Shown: piece after piece, positions 43,931-53,861 of the stretch | Numbering within the stretch: position 1 is the first letter of the stretch | Layout of the letters: the number at the start of each line of letters is the position of its first letter | DNA from: Iphinoe sp. HA4291-MV1 | GTDB lineage: Bacteria > Cyanobacteriota > Cyanobacteriia > Cyanobacteriales > Nostocaceae | Reading direction: 5' to 3' | Length of the DNA stretch: 59,149 bases | Assembly: GCA_019359415.1 (NCBI GenBank) | Contig: JAHHHH010000045.1 | Location: 1-59,149 of the forward strand | Notes under the pieces: model-generated | Told to the model about the DNA's origin: nothing | The model's database searches: none | The model's input: only the letters and a program-made list of their open reading frames with translations | Position numbers and translations under genes: made by a program

Positions 43931-44743
43931 ATGACTGAATTTTGGACAACAATTCTTGATTTTGCCCAAACCACTACTACTAGAGTGGGAAATCAGTTAA
44001 TGCAAGATTTTGGGCAGGTGCAGGCTTTGCAAAAAGCTGATGGCAGTTTGGTCACGCAAGCAGATAAATGGGCGGATCGGGAAATACGAGACGCCATAGC
44101 ATCTAATTTTGCTGGTTACGGTATCTTGAGCGAAGAGGGCAACAAGGTTTTCGCTGGTACTGAATGGTGCTGGGTTATTGACCCCTTGGACGGTACGACT
44201 AACTTTACTCGTGGGATTCCTATTTGGTCGATTTCTTTAGGTTTGCTGTATCAAGGCACACCTGTTTTTGGTTATGTTTCTGTACCGCCATTGGGTGAAA
44301 CTTTTCACGGCTACTGGGGAAGTATACCTGATGGGGAATTACCTACTGGAGCTTTTCGCAATCACCATCCTATCCATACCAGTCATGATGCTCCCAGTGG
44401 AAATCACTTTTTCAACGTCTGTTCACGCAGCACCTCAGTCATACAGAAAGACTTTCCTTGCAAAATTCGGATGTTGGGAGTTGCTAGCTATAACTTCTTG
44501 ACGGTTGCTGCTGGCGCGACACTGGGTGGTGTTGAAGCGACACCAAAAGTTTGGGACATAGCGGCTGCTTGGGTGATTGTCCAAGCTGCTGGGGGAAGCT
44601 GGCTCCCGCTAAATTCAGAGCCGTTTCCTTTAATATCAGGAGAAGATTATACGACTCGTTCTTTCCCTACCTTAGTTGTCAGTCGAAAAGAATTAATTCC
44701 CGTTTTTGCTCCCTTTGTAGACCATTTAACAAGTAAAAAGTAA
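43931..44743 (+). CDS. Inositol monophosphatase family protein
   Basis: A 270-residue metal-dependent phosphatase. The open frame runs upstream through the end of the PucC gene, but the ATG at 43931 (MTEFWTTILDFAQTT) gives a complete family protein. The first metal motif is ILSEEGN near 61-67, the second is WVIDPLDGTTNF (about 80-91), and the third is WDIAAAWVIVQAAGG. Cyanobacterial members act on inositol phosphate, histidinol phosphate or fructose-1,6-bisphosphate-like substrates, and I cannot choose between them. It lies 65 bp after the transporter gene on the same strand. Confidence 0.9.
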   Translation: MTEFWTTILDFAQTTTTRVGNQLMQDFGQVQALQKADGSLVTQADKWADREIRDAIASNFAGYGILSEEGNKVFAGTEWCWVIDPLDGTTNFTRGIPIWSISLGLLYQGTPVFGYVSVPPLGETFHGYWGSIPDGELPTGAFRNHHPIHTSHDAPSGNHFFNVCSRSTSVIQKDFPCKIRMLGVASYNFLTVAAGATLGGVEATPKVWDIAAAWVIVQAAGGSWLPLNSEPFPLISGEDYTTRSFPTLVVSRKELIPVFAPFVDHLTSKK

Positions 44744-44791
44744 AAGGTTGAAACATAATCCCTCAATTTTCGTCTACAGACTTTTTTGTGA

Positions 44792-45826
44792 ATGAGGGTT
44801 AGTATTTTGCTAAACATCAATGATATTCGCCACCGTTTTAATAATTTTAAAAACAAAAGAGTTGCGCCGCAAAAAATAGAGGAAATACGAAGCGGACTCT
44901 TAGAAGAATCAACTATAGATATAAATTATCTCGTGTTGATTTTAGGCTCCTGTGTCATTGCCACCTTAGGATTACTTTCTAATAGTGCCGCTGTCATTAT
45001 CGGTGCTATGATAATTGCTCCTTTGATGTTACCAATTCGAGGGTTAGCATTCGGAGCTTTAGAAGGCGATGTTGTCCTTTTTCGTAAAGCTTTCACTGCA
45101 ATTGTAGTAGGAACAGCCTTGGCAACGACTTTAGCTTTGTTGGTTGGTTATTTTGTAGGGCTTCCAGAATTTGGCAGCGAAATTATTAGCCGTTCTAAAC
45201 CTAATTTACTTGACTTAGGAATTGCAGTGGCAGCTGGAGGAATTAGTGGTTTTGCTAAAGTTCAGCCTAAAATTTCTGCTTCTCTGGCTGGTACTGCTAT
45301 TGCTGTTGCTCTTATGCCACCGATATGTGTCGTAGGCTTAGGTTTATCACAAGGAAGTTTAGCACTCAGTATTGGTGCAACTCTACTTTATCTGACAAAC
45401 TTGCTGGGAATTACCCTTTCTTGTATGCTGACTTTTTTGCTCACTGGTTACACTCCATTGAAGCGTGCGCGTAAAGTCCTTGGGTGGACACTAGCTTTTA
45501 CAGCAATACTCGTCATTCCTTTAAGTGTGAGCTTTTTTCAGTTGATTAGGCAAGCCCGGCTTGAAGCTAGTCTGAGACGAGCACTACTGAACCGAACTAT
45601 TACCTTTCAACGAGTGATATTACTAGATAGTGATGTAAATTGGCTAGCAAATCCGCCGGAAGTCCGTTTGAGTGTTCGCACTAGAGAACCTGTCACACCA
45701 AGACAAGTGATGCTTTTAGAAGAGTTTTTAGAAAAAGAAATAGGTCAGCCATTCACTTTGATTTTTGAAGTTGGTCAAATTGAGGAAGTTAAGCGCAACA
45801 ACCCGGATGATTCCAAATTGAAATAG
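44792..45826 (+). CDS. DUF389 family membrane protein
   Basis: A 344-residue protein. The DUF389 core is clear: YLVLILGSCVIATLGLLSNSAAVIIGAMIIAPLM at about 46-80, GGISGFAKVQPKISASLAGTAIAVALMPPICVVG near 150-185, and further helices to about 250, six or so in all. The C-terminal 90 residues are soluble and alpha/beta. The gene follows the phosphatase by 48 bp on the plus strand and is convergent with recN, only 3 bp apart. The function of DUF389 proteins is unknown; a transport role is a guess from topology. Confidence 0.88.
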   Translation: MRVSILLNINDIRHRFNNFKNKRVAPQKIEEIRSGLLEESTIDINYLVLILGSCVIATLGLLSNSAAVIIGAMIIAPLMLPIRGLAFGALEGDVVLFRKAFTAIVVGTALATTLALLVGYFVGLPEFGSEIISRSKPNLLDLGIAVAAGGISGFAKVQPKISASLAGTAIAVALMPPICVVGLGLSQGSLALSIGATLLYLTNLLGITLSCMLTFLLTGYTPLKRARKVLGWTLAFTAILVIPLSVSFFQLIRQARLEASLRRALLNRTITFQRVILLDSDVNWLANPPEVRLSVRTREPVTPRQVMLLEEFLEKEIGQPFTLIFEVGQIEEVKRNNPDDSKLK

Positions 45827-45829
45827 ATG

Positions 45830-47578
45830 TCACTTCTGCTCCCCGCGACGATGATTTGCAGCTTGTGTCAACAAAGATTCAGCAAAAGCTATTGCTTCCT
45901 GCGCCGACTTTCCACCAGCTAACTGTGCCAATTCTTCTCGACGCTTATTTAAATTATCCAAGGTTGTGACTCGCACAACGGTACGCTGCTCAGGATGTCC
46001 GTTGTTTTCTTTGTTGCTTTTAGCTTGGGTAATAACTTGCTTATCAACTCGGAAATGTCGGTCTGCCATTGCTGCTACTAAGGGCTGGTGTGTGACACAT
46101 AATACTTGACTACTTTGACCCAACTGATGCAATTTTTCCGCAATTGCTTGTGCTACGCGTCCGGAAACCCCAACGTCAATTTCATCAAATACCAGTGTCG
46201 CATTATCATCAGCTTGGGAAAAACAAGCTTTGAGCGCCAATAAAAAACGGCTCATTTCACCGCCGGAAGCAATTTCTGTCAGAGGCTGTAGCAGTTCTCC
46301 TGGGTTAGGACTAAACAAAAAGGTAATCTTATCTGCTCCCGCTGCGGTTGGAGAAGTTGGTACAATCTCAACTTGAAACTGTACCTTTTCCATTGCCAAA
46401 GGTTTCAGTTCCTTGATGAGTTCTGCTTCTAAAGTAGCAGCGGTGGTACGCCGCAAGTAAGTTAACTTCTGACAAGTTTGAGTCAGCTTCTCCAAACAAA
46501 CATTTTCTTGTTGTTCTAGACTTTCAATTGATTGGTCACTATCATTAAGTTCAGCCAATTCTTCTTGAATGCGTTGGTAGTAAGCGATCGCCTCAGTAAG
46601 AGTCGGACCGTATTTGCGACAAATTTGCTTTAATTCCTGTATACGTTCTTCCACTTCTTCCAAACGCTGTGGATCGGCTTCTAAACTTTCCCCGTAGGTA
46701 TTAATTTGTCGTGCTACTTCTGTCAAAGTTGCTTGAGCATCTCTGACCATATCCAACAGCGGTTGCAGTTGAGTATCGTATTCTACCATGTCACTCAATG
46801 TCACCTCACTGTTTCCCAGTAAGTCTGCTGCTGCAGGAGTTTCACCATCATTTTGGTACAAAGCTTGGTAAACTTTATAACTCATCTGTTGCAACTCGAC
46901 GACGTGATTGAGGCGTTCCCGTTCTTGCAAAAGCTTTTCTAATTCATCAGGTTCGCTGAGGTTTGCTGCTTTGAGTTCCTGGACTTGATATGTCAACAAG
47001 TCGAGTTGTTGCAGGCGATCGCGTTCTGATGTCCGGCGTTTCTCTAGTAATATATGTGCTTTTTGATATTCTGTAAAATCCGAGGCGACAAGCTGTCGTT
47101 GCTGCATCAGGGAGTCACCACCATACATATCTAACCAGTCGCGGACTTGAGCAGACTGTCCCACTTGTACAGTTTGCCCTTGGGCGGTGATTTCTACTAG
47201 GCGTTCCCTTAGTCCTGACATCACTTGTCGATTGACTAACACTCCATTAACGCGCGATCGACTGCGAATGTTACTTGTGGTAACTGCAATTTCTCGGCTA
47301 ATGATTATAGAGTTATCTTCTATTAAATCTATTTCTTGTTCGCTCAAAGTCGCGGCTAATGCTGAGTTAGAGCTAAACGTCGCTTCTACCATTGCCCGAT
47401 TTGTACCAGTGCGAATGACGCGACTGGAGACTTTTCCACCCAATACAGCATCAATCGCATCTAAGATAATCGACTTTCCCGCGCCGGTTTCCCCTGTCAA
47501 AACATTGAGTCCAGCGCCAAATTCCAGTTCTAATTGGTCAATCAGGGCAAAGTTTTCTATTCGCAAGATAGACAACAT
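45830..47578 (-). CDS. recN: DNA repair protein RecN
   Basis: A 582-residue SMC-like ATPase used in double-strand break repair. I start at the ATG at 47578 (MLSILRIENFALIDQLE), which has GGAGAA about ten bases upstream; the frame is open 18 codons further. Walker A is GETGAGKS at 29-36. Two coiled-coil arms fill about 150-380. The ABC signature is ASGGEMSRF, and Walker B is TLVFDEIDVGVSG, followed by the CVTHQPLVAA switch region. The length is slightly above that of E. coli RecN. It converges on the DUF389 gene with almost no spacer. No LexA-type site was identified upstream. Confidence 0.96.
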   Translation of the reverse strand: MLSILRIENFALIDQLELEFGAGLNVLTGETGAGKSIILDAIDAVLGGKVSSRVIRTGTNRAMVEATFSSNSALAATLSEQEIDLIEDNSIIISREIAVTTSNIRSRSRVNGVLVNRQVMSGLRERLVEITAQGQTVQVGQSAQVRDWLDMYGGDSLMQQRQLVASDFTEYQKAHILLEKRRTSERDRLQQLDLLTYQVQELKAANLSEPDELEKLLQERERLNHVVELQQMSYKVYQALYQNDGETPAAADLLGNSEVTLSDMVEYDTQLQPLLDMVRDAQATLTEVARQINTYGESLEADPQRLEEVEERIQELKQICRKYGPTLTEAIAYYQRIQEELAELNDSDQSIESLEQQENVCLEKLTQTCQKLTYLRRTTAATLEAELIKELKPLAMEKVQFQVEIVPTSPTAAGADKITFLFSPNPGELLQPLTEIASGGEMSRFLLALKACFSQADDNATLVFDEIDVGVSGRVAQAIAEKLHQLGQSSQVLCVTHQPLVAAMADRHFRVDKQVITQAKSNKENNGHPEQRTVVRVTTLDNLNKRREELAQLAGGKSAQEAIAFAESLLTQAANHRRGEQK

Positions 47579-48113
47579 TAAGTCAAATTCTCCGTGAGGA
47601 CAGACGCCGGATTCTTTCCATTTGTGAAACACTAAGAATAAACCTAAGCAGTTAGTAATACCTCATACCATTGAACTAGTACGCCCCCTTGAGTGTACCA
47701 AATTTAGTTTAGTTCGACTTGAGTGTAAATTGTGCTGACGATAGAGTCTCTAAATTGGGAAATTGATAATAAGTAATAGGTTACAGTTCATGAAGTTTTC
47801 ACTATTTCTCGTCTCGTAATCATAGACATCTTTGAAAACTAATCTCAAACCCTTACGCTGTCTGAGCTAATATTTAATTTCTGGAGATGTCTAATGGTTT
47901 CCAACCCTTGGCTTATAGCAAAAGTCCTCAGGTGAGGACTAAATTCTTTCCATACTTGGTTTTCAGTCTACTTGAGTAGACTTAAGCTATAAGAGCGGAA
48001 CTTTAGTTCTGGGTGGGCGAGGTTTAATTAGAGAATGCTGCAAGATCTCAGCCTATACATAACAAAATGTTACAATACTTAATATAACAACTCTGATGCT
48101 GTGGTAATGCTAC
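47579..48113. other. Divergent promoter region between recN and the UbiB-like kinase, 535 bp
   Basis: No coding region is supported. It must carry promoters for both genes. The only marked structure is the cruciform repeat at 47912-47993. The rest is AT-rich and unremarkable. Confidence 0.55.
47912..47993. repeat. Two-hairpin cruciform repeat
   Basis: CTTATAGC (47912-47919) pairs with GCTATAAG (47986-47993). Within this frame are two hairpins: AGTCCTCA-GG-TGAGGACT (47923-47940) and AGTCTACT-TG-AGTAGACT (47965-47982). The architecture, closing stem plus two tight palindromes, is that of a dispersed mobile palindrome or a small three-way RNA. It is 120 bp before the kinase start. Confidence 0.8.
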
Positions 48114-50276
48114 ATGAATGCTAAGACGGTTCCCCCGACTTCCCAACAAATAAAGCAAGACAGTCATGTGAGTGAGTTTCCCAATTCACGCGAACTGTCC
48201 AATACTGAACTAGTACCTGAGAATGGTGCGCTCGTCCAAGTTATTAGCTTACCAGCTTCAGAGGAAACCCATAAACAAAAAGTGCTAGTTGTTACAAAAT
48301 CTGTGCCCGAAGTAATACGTTACAATCCCCAGGAAATTGAAGCGCATTACCGAAAAAGACCCTTGCAAGTTTTGCAGCGCATTGTCACAGTGTTGACATC
48401 AACTGTGACCTTTGCAACAGGGTTGTGGTGGGATAGCAAACGGGGAGTTGTCGTCAAAAATGACCAAAGGCGAGCAGTTCAGCTACGAGAACTACTGACC
48501 AGACTGGGACCAGCATACATCAAAATTGGACAAGCTTTGTCCACTCGACCGGATTTAGTCCCTCCTGTCTACCTGGAGGAACTCACCCAATTGCAAGACA
48601 AGTTACCACCTTTTCCTAACGAAATTGCTTATCGGTTTATTGAGGAAGAGTTAGGGTTACCTCCTAAAGAAATTTACGTTGAATTCTCTGCTGAACCAAT
48701 TGCTGCTGCTTCCTTGGGTCAAGTTTATAAAGGTAAGCTGCAATCTGGTGAAGAAGTTGCTGTCAAAGTCCAACGTCCAGACTTAAGAGAGCGCATTACT
48801 ATTGATTTATATATCCTACGCCGATTAGCTGCATGGGCGAAGAAAAAAATAAAACGGGTGCGGAGTGACCTTGTTGGTATTCTTGATGAATTAGGCGATC
48901 GCATCTTTGAAGAGATGGACTATATTCATGAGGGAGAAAATGCTGAGCGATTCTATCAGCTTTATGGTCATCTTAAAGATGTTTATGTGCCAAAAATCTA
49001 CTGGGAATATACCAATCGTCGTGTTTTGACGATGGAGTGGATTGATGGCTTTAAATTAACCCAGACAGAAGAACTTCGCGAATTAGGTATAAATGCTCGT
49101 TATTTAATTGAAGTTGGCGTACAATGTTCGCTACGCCAGTTACTGGAACATGGATTTTTCCACGCTGATCCTCATCCAGGCAATTTATTAGCTACACTAG
49201 ATGGTCAACTGGCTTATCTCGACTTTGGGATGATGAGCGAGATTCAGCCGCCACAGCGCTACGGTTTGCTCGAAGCGATCGTCCATGTTGTCAACCGTGA
49301 CTTTGAAGGCTTGGCAAAAGACTACGTCAAGTTAGATTTCTTATCTCCAGAGACAGATTTAACACCAATTATTCCGGCTTTTGCCAACGTGTTTGCTGAA
49401 GCTCAAGGAGCCAGTGTTGCTGATTTGAACATCAAGAGCATCACTGATGATCTCTCGGCTTTGATGTATGAATATCCTTTCCGCGTACCACCCTACTACG
49501 CTCTGATTATTCGTTCTTTAGTTACTTTAGAAGGAATTGCCATCTATATTGATCCTAACTTCAAAGTCCTCAGTGAAGCTTATCCTTATGTTGCTAAACG
49601 CTTATTAACTGATCCAGCGCCGGAATTAAGAGCATCCTTGCAGGATTTACTCTTTAAAGAAGGTAGATTTCGTTGGAATCGTTTAGAAAATTTGTTACGT
49701 AATGCTCGTAATAGTCAGGACTATGATTTTAGCTTAGTCATGAATCAGGCGGTAGACTTTCTGTCTTCTGAACGTGGTGCTTTTATTCGTGAAAAACTGG
49801 TAGATGAAATTGTCAAAGGACTTGATGCTTTAGGTAGAAATATTTTGCATAACTTTACCTACCTGCTGCGGGAAAGAGTTGGGATAACAGCAGTCAATGA
49901 AACTCCTGCTGCTACTATCGAACAACAACAAACCTTAGATCATATCAAACGTATTTTAAATATTCTCCAAGAAACTCGTGGTTTTGACCCAGCACAACTC
50001 GCACCTCAAATTGCTCAGTTGTTTTTCAATCCAGGAGTACAGCGTTTAGGTCAACAAGTCGCTAACCAGTTAGTGCAAAAAGCTGTAGCAAGGTTAATTC
50101 GGCAACTATTATTAGCATCACAAGAAGTTGATAGCAGTGAAGATAGCAATTTAGACCAGCCTACAAGGTTATCTTTACCTTCTGCAAGAGGTGCTGAGGT
50201 TATATTCCAAAATCTAAGAGCCAGTTCTCTCTTCTTTGTGAACGCCGTTTTTCTCTTGTTTCAGACTTTCTTCTAG
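48114..50276 (+). CDS. UbiB/ABC1/AarF-family atypical protein kinase-like protein
   Basis: A 720-residue member of the UbiB family, associated with prenylquinone metabolism and lipid handling. Family motifs are all present: the KxGQ motif (IKIGQALSTRPDLVP near 137-151), the A-rich loop (AAASLGQVYKG), the lysine in EVAVKVQRP, the HADPHPGN catalytic loop near 350 and DFG-like YLDFGMM. The last 20 residues (ASSLFFVNAVFLLFQTFF) are hydrophobic and are encoded in DNA that also encodes the end of the convergent gene at 50214. That tail is odd for the family, and earlier termination in relatives is likely. Which of the several cyanobacterial paralogues this is cannot be told. Confidence 0.93.
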   Translation: MNAKTVPPTSQQIKQDSHVSEFPNSRELSNTELVPENGALVQVISLPASEETHKQKVLVVTKSVPEVIRYNPQEIEAHYRKRPLQVLQRIVTVLTSTVTFATGLWWDSKRGVVVKNDQRRAVQLRELLTRLGPAYIKIGQALSTRPDLVPPVYLEELTQLQDKLPPFPNEIAYRFIEEELGLPPKEIYVEFSAEPIAAASLGQVYKGKLQSGEEVAVKVQRPDLRERITIDLYILRRLAAWAKKKIKRVRSDLVGILDELGDRIFEEMDYIHEGENAERFYQLYGHLKDVYVPKIYWEYTNRRVLTMEWIDGFKLTQTEELRELGINARYLIEVGVQCSLRQLLEHGFFHADPHPGNLLATLDGQLAYLDFGMMSEIQPPQRYGLLEAIVHVVNRDFEGLAKDYVKLDFLSPETDLTPIIPAFANVFAEAQGASVADLNIKSITDDLSALMYEYPFRVPPYYALIIRSLVTLEGIAIYIDPNFKVLSEAYPYVAKRLLTDPAPELRASLQDLLFKEGRFRWNRLENLLRNARNSQDYDFSLVMNQAVDFLSSERGAFIREKLVDEIVKGLDALGRNILHNFTYLLRERVGITAVNETPAATIEQQQTLDHIKRILNILQETRGFDPAQLAPQIAQLFFNPGVQRLGQQVANQLVQKAVARLIRQLLLASQEVDSSEDSNLDQPTRLSLPSARGAEVIFQNLRASSLFFVNAVFLLFQTFF

Positions 50277-50657
50277 GGCTTGAATTTGTTCTCTACGTGC
50301 TTCCAATTCTAATGAACGACGTGCTAAGTCCTGATTTTGCAATGTTAGGTTCTGTCGCCACTGTTCTGCTCGCTCAGCTTCTTGTCGTAAGAATTCTGGA
50401 GTAATACCAGTGGTAAGGTAAGCTTTCACCAAATTTAACACCCAGTGAGTGGCATCTTCCAGTCTTTCTATATCTCCTGTAGGCGAAAGCTCCACTAAAA
50501 CGAGCAAGTTCTCAGTTAAAATATTGCCTTTTCCTAAAAGAATAAAAGCTTCTTCTGGAATTATCGTCCACATATTTTCAGCTTCTTCACGTGCTAACAG
50601 TCGCAATTGGAACTGATGTAAAAATTCATTTTTATGTACTTGAGCCAGATATAGCAT
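50214..50657 (-). CDS. Conserved coiled-coil protein of unknown function
   Basis: A 147-residue protein. Residues 1-95 look like a compact alpha/beta domain (FQLRLLAREEAENMW, then LVLVELSPTGDIERLEDATHWVLNLVKAYL). Residues about 100-140 form a strongly charged coiled coil (QEAERAEQWRQNLTLQNQDLARR). I do not recognise a named family, though its residue use looks genuine. Its last 63 bp overlap, on the opposite strand, the 3' end of the UbiB-like kinase gene. It may share a transcript with valS, which lies upstream on the same strand after 133 bp of low-complexity spacer. Confidence 0.75.
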   Translation of the reverse strand: MLYLAQVHKNEFLHQFQLRLLAREEAENMWTIIPEEAFILLGKGNILTENLLVLVELSPTGDIERLEDATHWVLNLVKAYLTTGITPEFLRQEAERAEQWRQNLTLQNQDLARRSLELEARREQIQALEESLKQEKNGVHKEERTGS

Positions 50658-50790
50658 AAAAATTTTAATGTATGCTTATATATATTTAATGATAAAGATA
50701 GTGTGAATTATTTAATAGCTAGTAGTTAGTAGTTAATAGTACTTTTACACAACTAACTACTAACAACCAACAACTCGTAACCTCTCAAAG

Positions 50791-53514
50791 CTATGCTAAC
50801 CTAAGTAGGCGATCGCGCAAAATTTCTGCTTGTTTTTCAGCCTCCGCTAAAGCATTCTTTGCTCCCTCTACCACCTCTGGTGGTGCTTGTTCCACAAAAT
50901 TAGGATTACTTAACCTAGTAGTTAGAGCTTTCATTTCCCCTTCTACCTTGCTCAAGCGTTTTTGGAGTTTGGCAATTAATACTGCAATATCCACCACCCC
51001 AGTCAAAGGAAGTAGCACTTGCACAGTACCAACAACATCAGCGATCGTTTCTTTCTTTTGCTCACCAGCAAAGACTAAATTCTCAACCTTTGCCAAATCT
51101 TTAATATAAGACTGTCCAGCAGTGAAAATTTGCCGCTCGTTCTCGCTTTCAGTTTGCAAATTCACCGTCACTTTTACCGCCGGTTTAACATCTGCTTCCG
51201 CTCGCAAATTGCGAATTGTGCGAATTATACCAATGAGCAGTTCAAACTGTTCTTCCAAAGTGGGGTCAATTAAGTTTGTCTCAGCCTCAGGGTAAAATTG
51301 TAAAGATAAACTTTGCTTGGAATCCTCCCCTTGTTGAGTGAGAGTTTGCCAAATCTCCTCAGTGATATGAGGCATGAAAGGATGAAGTAATTTCAAAATC
51401 CCTTCCAGCACATATGCAAGGGTTTGTTGTGCAGTGCGGCGAGACGCGGGGTTAGAATCTTTCTGCAGACGGGATTTAACCAGTTCAATATACCAATCGC
51501 AGAAGTCACCCCAGATAAAATCGTAAAGTCTTTTCGCTGCTTCCCCCAATCCATAACTGTCGAAGTCATGATTGATTTGTTTAACAACTTGGTGGTAACG
51601 AGAGAGAATCCAGTGATCGCTTAACTCAATCGCGATCGGTTTATCCAACTGTTGCGGCGTTTGACCATCCAGATTCATCATCACAAAACGTGCCGCATTC
51701 CACAACTTATTGGCAAAATTGCGAGACGCCTCCACCGATGATGACTCGTCCTTTTTGCGATCGTACTCCAAACGGATATCTTGACCTGCTCCTGCGACTT
51801 CCTTAATGAGGGTATAGCGCAGCGCATCAGTACCGTACTTGTTGATGAGCAACAGCGGATCAATACCATTACCCGCTGTTTTCGACATCTTTTTATTATT
51901 CTCATCCCGCACCAAACCGTGGATGTAAACCGTTTCAAACGGCATTTCTCCTGTAAAATGACCAGCCATCATCGTCATTCTGGCGACCCAGAAAAAGATA
52001 ATATCAAAACCAGTCACCAAAGTGGTGGTAGGGTAATAAGTTTTTAAATCCTGAGTTTGTTCGGGCCATCCTAAAGTTGAAAAGGGCCAGAGTCCAGAAG
52101 AAAACCAAGTATCCAACACATCTGGGTCTTGTTCTATCTTGACATTTTCTCCAAATTTTGGTAAAAATTTTTCCCGTGCTTCTGCTTCATTGGGTGCTAC
52201 TACAAACGGCGTGTTATCAGTAATCTCGCCACCCGTTTCACTTACAGCATACCAAGCTGGTATTTGGTGTCCCCACCACAATTGACGAGAGATACACCAA
52301 TCTCTGAGATTCACCAACCAATCGCGATACACCTTCGTCCAGCGTTGGGGGACAAATCCTGGGGAGTTTTTCTGGTCGAGAAACTCTAGCGCCCGTTCTG
52401 CTAGTGGGCGAATTTGGACAAACCACTGAGTCGAGAGGAGAGGTTCAACGGGGACTTTACCGCGATCGCTATAAGGAACGGTATGCTTATAATCCTCTAC
52501 CTTCACCAAAAACCCGTCAGTTTCTAGACGAGCAACCACATTCTTTCTAGCGTAAAAACGGTCTTGTCCTTGAAATGGACCAGCATTTTCATTAAGAGTG
52601 CCGTCCTTATTCATAATATTAATCAACGGCAGATTGTGACGCTTGCCCATTTCAAAGTCATTAGGATCATGTGCTGGAGTCACCTTCACACAACCCGTGC
52701 CAAAAGTGGGGTCAACAAACTCATCAGCAATAATTGGAATCTCCCGATTCATAATTGGTAGAGTCAACATCTTACCAATCAGGTGCTGATAGCGCTCATC
52801 ATCAGGATTCACCGCCACCCCAGTATCACCCAGCATTGTTTCTGGTCGGGTTGTCGCCACCTCCACATAACCGGACCCATCCGTGAGAGGATAGCGAAAA
52901 TGCCAGAGATGACCATCCACCTCTTTCGCTTCCACCTCCAAATCAGAAACCGCTGATTGTGACTCTGGACACCAATTCACCAGATACTTACCGCGATAAA
53001 TTAACCCTTCAGTGTAAAGTCGGTTAAAAGCTTCCAGAACAGCTTTCGATAAACCTTCATCAAGAGTAAACCGTTCCCGCGACCAGTCAGCAGAGACACC
53101 CAAGCGTCGCAACTGATTCACAATAGTACCTTCAGAATCAGCTTTCCATTGCCATGCGCGTTCTAGAAACTTCTCGCGTCCCAATTCATCGCGAGTTGTC
53201 CCTTCTTTTTTGAGTTGTTTTTCCAGCATCGTATGCACAGCGATACTGGCGTGATCAGTTCCGGGAAGCCAAAGAGTATTGCGTCCCTTCATGCGATGAT
53301 AGCGGACAAGGGTGTCAATCAGCGACATCTCAAAGGCGTGTCCCATGTGCAAGCTACCGGTAACGTTGGGCGGCGGGATAACGATGCAGTAAGATTCGCC
53401 ACCTTTGTTGGGATCAGCTTTGTAGAGTTGGTTTTCTTCCCAAAATTTTTGCCATTTGGCTTCAGTGGAGAAGGGTTCGTAAAGACTGGGGAGGTTGATG
53501 ATTTCTGCTGTCAT
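50791..53514 (-). CDS. valS: Valyl-tRNA synthetase
   Basis: A 907-residue class I synthetase that charges tRNA-Val. The HIGH motif is HMGH at 56-59 in [14 protein letters not shown]. The CP1 editing domain covers about 150-380 ([30 protein letters not shown]). The KMSKS motif appears as KKMSKT near 541, followed by the anticodon-binding helical domain. The C-terminal coiled coil ([18 protein letters not shown], then [17 protein letters not shown]) is the ValRS arm. All expected parts are present and the length is normal. The gene is transcribed alone or with the coiled-coil gene downstream at 50214. Confidence 0.98.
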   Translation of the reverse strand: MTAEIINLPSLYEPFSTEAKWQKFWEENQLYKADPNKGGESYCIVIPPPNVTGSLHMGHAFEMSLIDTLVRYHRMKGRNTLWLPGTDHASIAVHTMLEKQLKKEGTTRDELGREKFLERAWQWKADSEGTIVNQLRRLGVSADWSRERFTLDEGLSKAVLEAFNRLYTEGLIYRGKYLVNWCPESQSAVSDLEVEAKEVDGHLWHFRYPLTDGSGYVEVATTRPETMLGDTGVAVNPDDERYQHLIGKMLTLPIMNREIPIIADEFVDPTFGTGCVKVTPAHDPNDFEMGKRHNLPLINIMNKDGTLNENAGPFQGQDRFYARKNVVARLETDGFLVKVEDYKHTVPYSDRGKVPVEPLLSTQWFVQIRPLAERALEFLDQKNSPGFVPQRWTKVYRDWLVNLRDWCISRQLWWGHQIPAWYAVSETGGEITDNTPFVVAPNEAEAREKFLPKFGENVKIEQDPDVLDTWFSSGLWPFSTLGWPEQTQDLKTYYPTTTLVTGFDIIFFWVARMTMMAGHFTGEMPFETVYIHGLVRDENNKKMSKTAGNGIDPLLLINKYGTDALRYTLIKEVAGAGQDIRLEYDRKKDESSSVEASRNFANKLWNAARFVMMNLDGQTPQQLDKPIAIELSDHWILSRYHQVVKQINHDFDSYGLGEAAKRLYDFIWGDFCDWYIELVKSRLQKDSNPASRRTAQQTLAYVLEGILKLLHPFMPHITEEIWQTLTQQGEDSKQSLSLQFYPEAETNLIDPTLEEQFELLIGIIRTIRNLRAEADVKPAVKVTVNLQTESENERQIFTAGQSYIKDLAKVENLVFAGEQKKETIADVVGTVQVLLPLTGVVDIAVLIAKLQKRLSKVEGEMKALTTRLSNPNFVEQAPPEVVEGAKNALAEAEKQAEILRDRLLRLA

Positions 53515-53861
53515 GCTGGGAAAACTCAGTGTGGAAGGACTTTAATAAATTTTGCCACAGGGTTAAGGAGTGTTTTATGGAAACGAACCGCCTTCGCGAA
53601 GGCGGTTCGTTATAAGTCAATGAAAAATCAAACAATGTCCCGTTCCCCTTGGACTTTCATCCCTACCTTATACTTTGTCTCTGGCGTACCTTACCTCATC
53701 ATCAACACAACACCAAGTTTATGTTTGTGTCTTTGCGTCTTTGCGCGAAATTATCCGAAATTGAATTCAGCGAACTGTAGTTAGTACTAACGAGATTGCG
53801 CTATCATCTCTATATACTACAAGAGTAGTATATAAACATCACAAAAAAAGAGAGGCAAAAA
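53515..53861. other. Intergenic region, 347 bp, with palindrome and low-complexity DNA
   Basis: It lies upstream of valS (minus) and of the PheS-like remnant (plus). Contents are the 28-bp palindrome at 53583-53610 and a TTTGTGTCTTTGCGTCTTTGCGC string near 53722, like the one at 43896. No gene is seen in it. Confidence 0.6.
53583..53610. repeat. 28-bp perfect palindrome
   Basis: ACGAACCGCCTTCG (53583-53596) is followed at once by its exact reverse complement (53597-53610), with no loop. It is a GC-rich dispersed palindrome containing the TTCGCGAA core. Function unknown. Confidence 0.9.
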
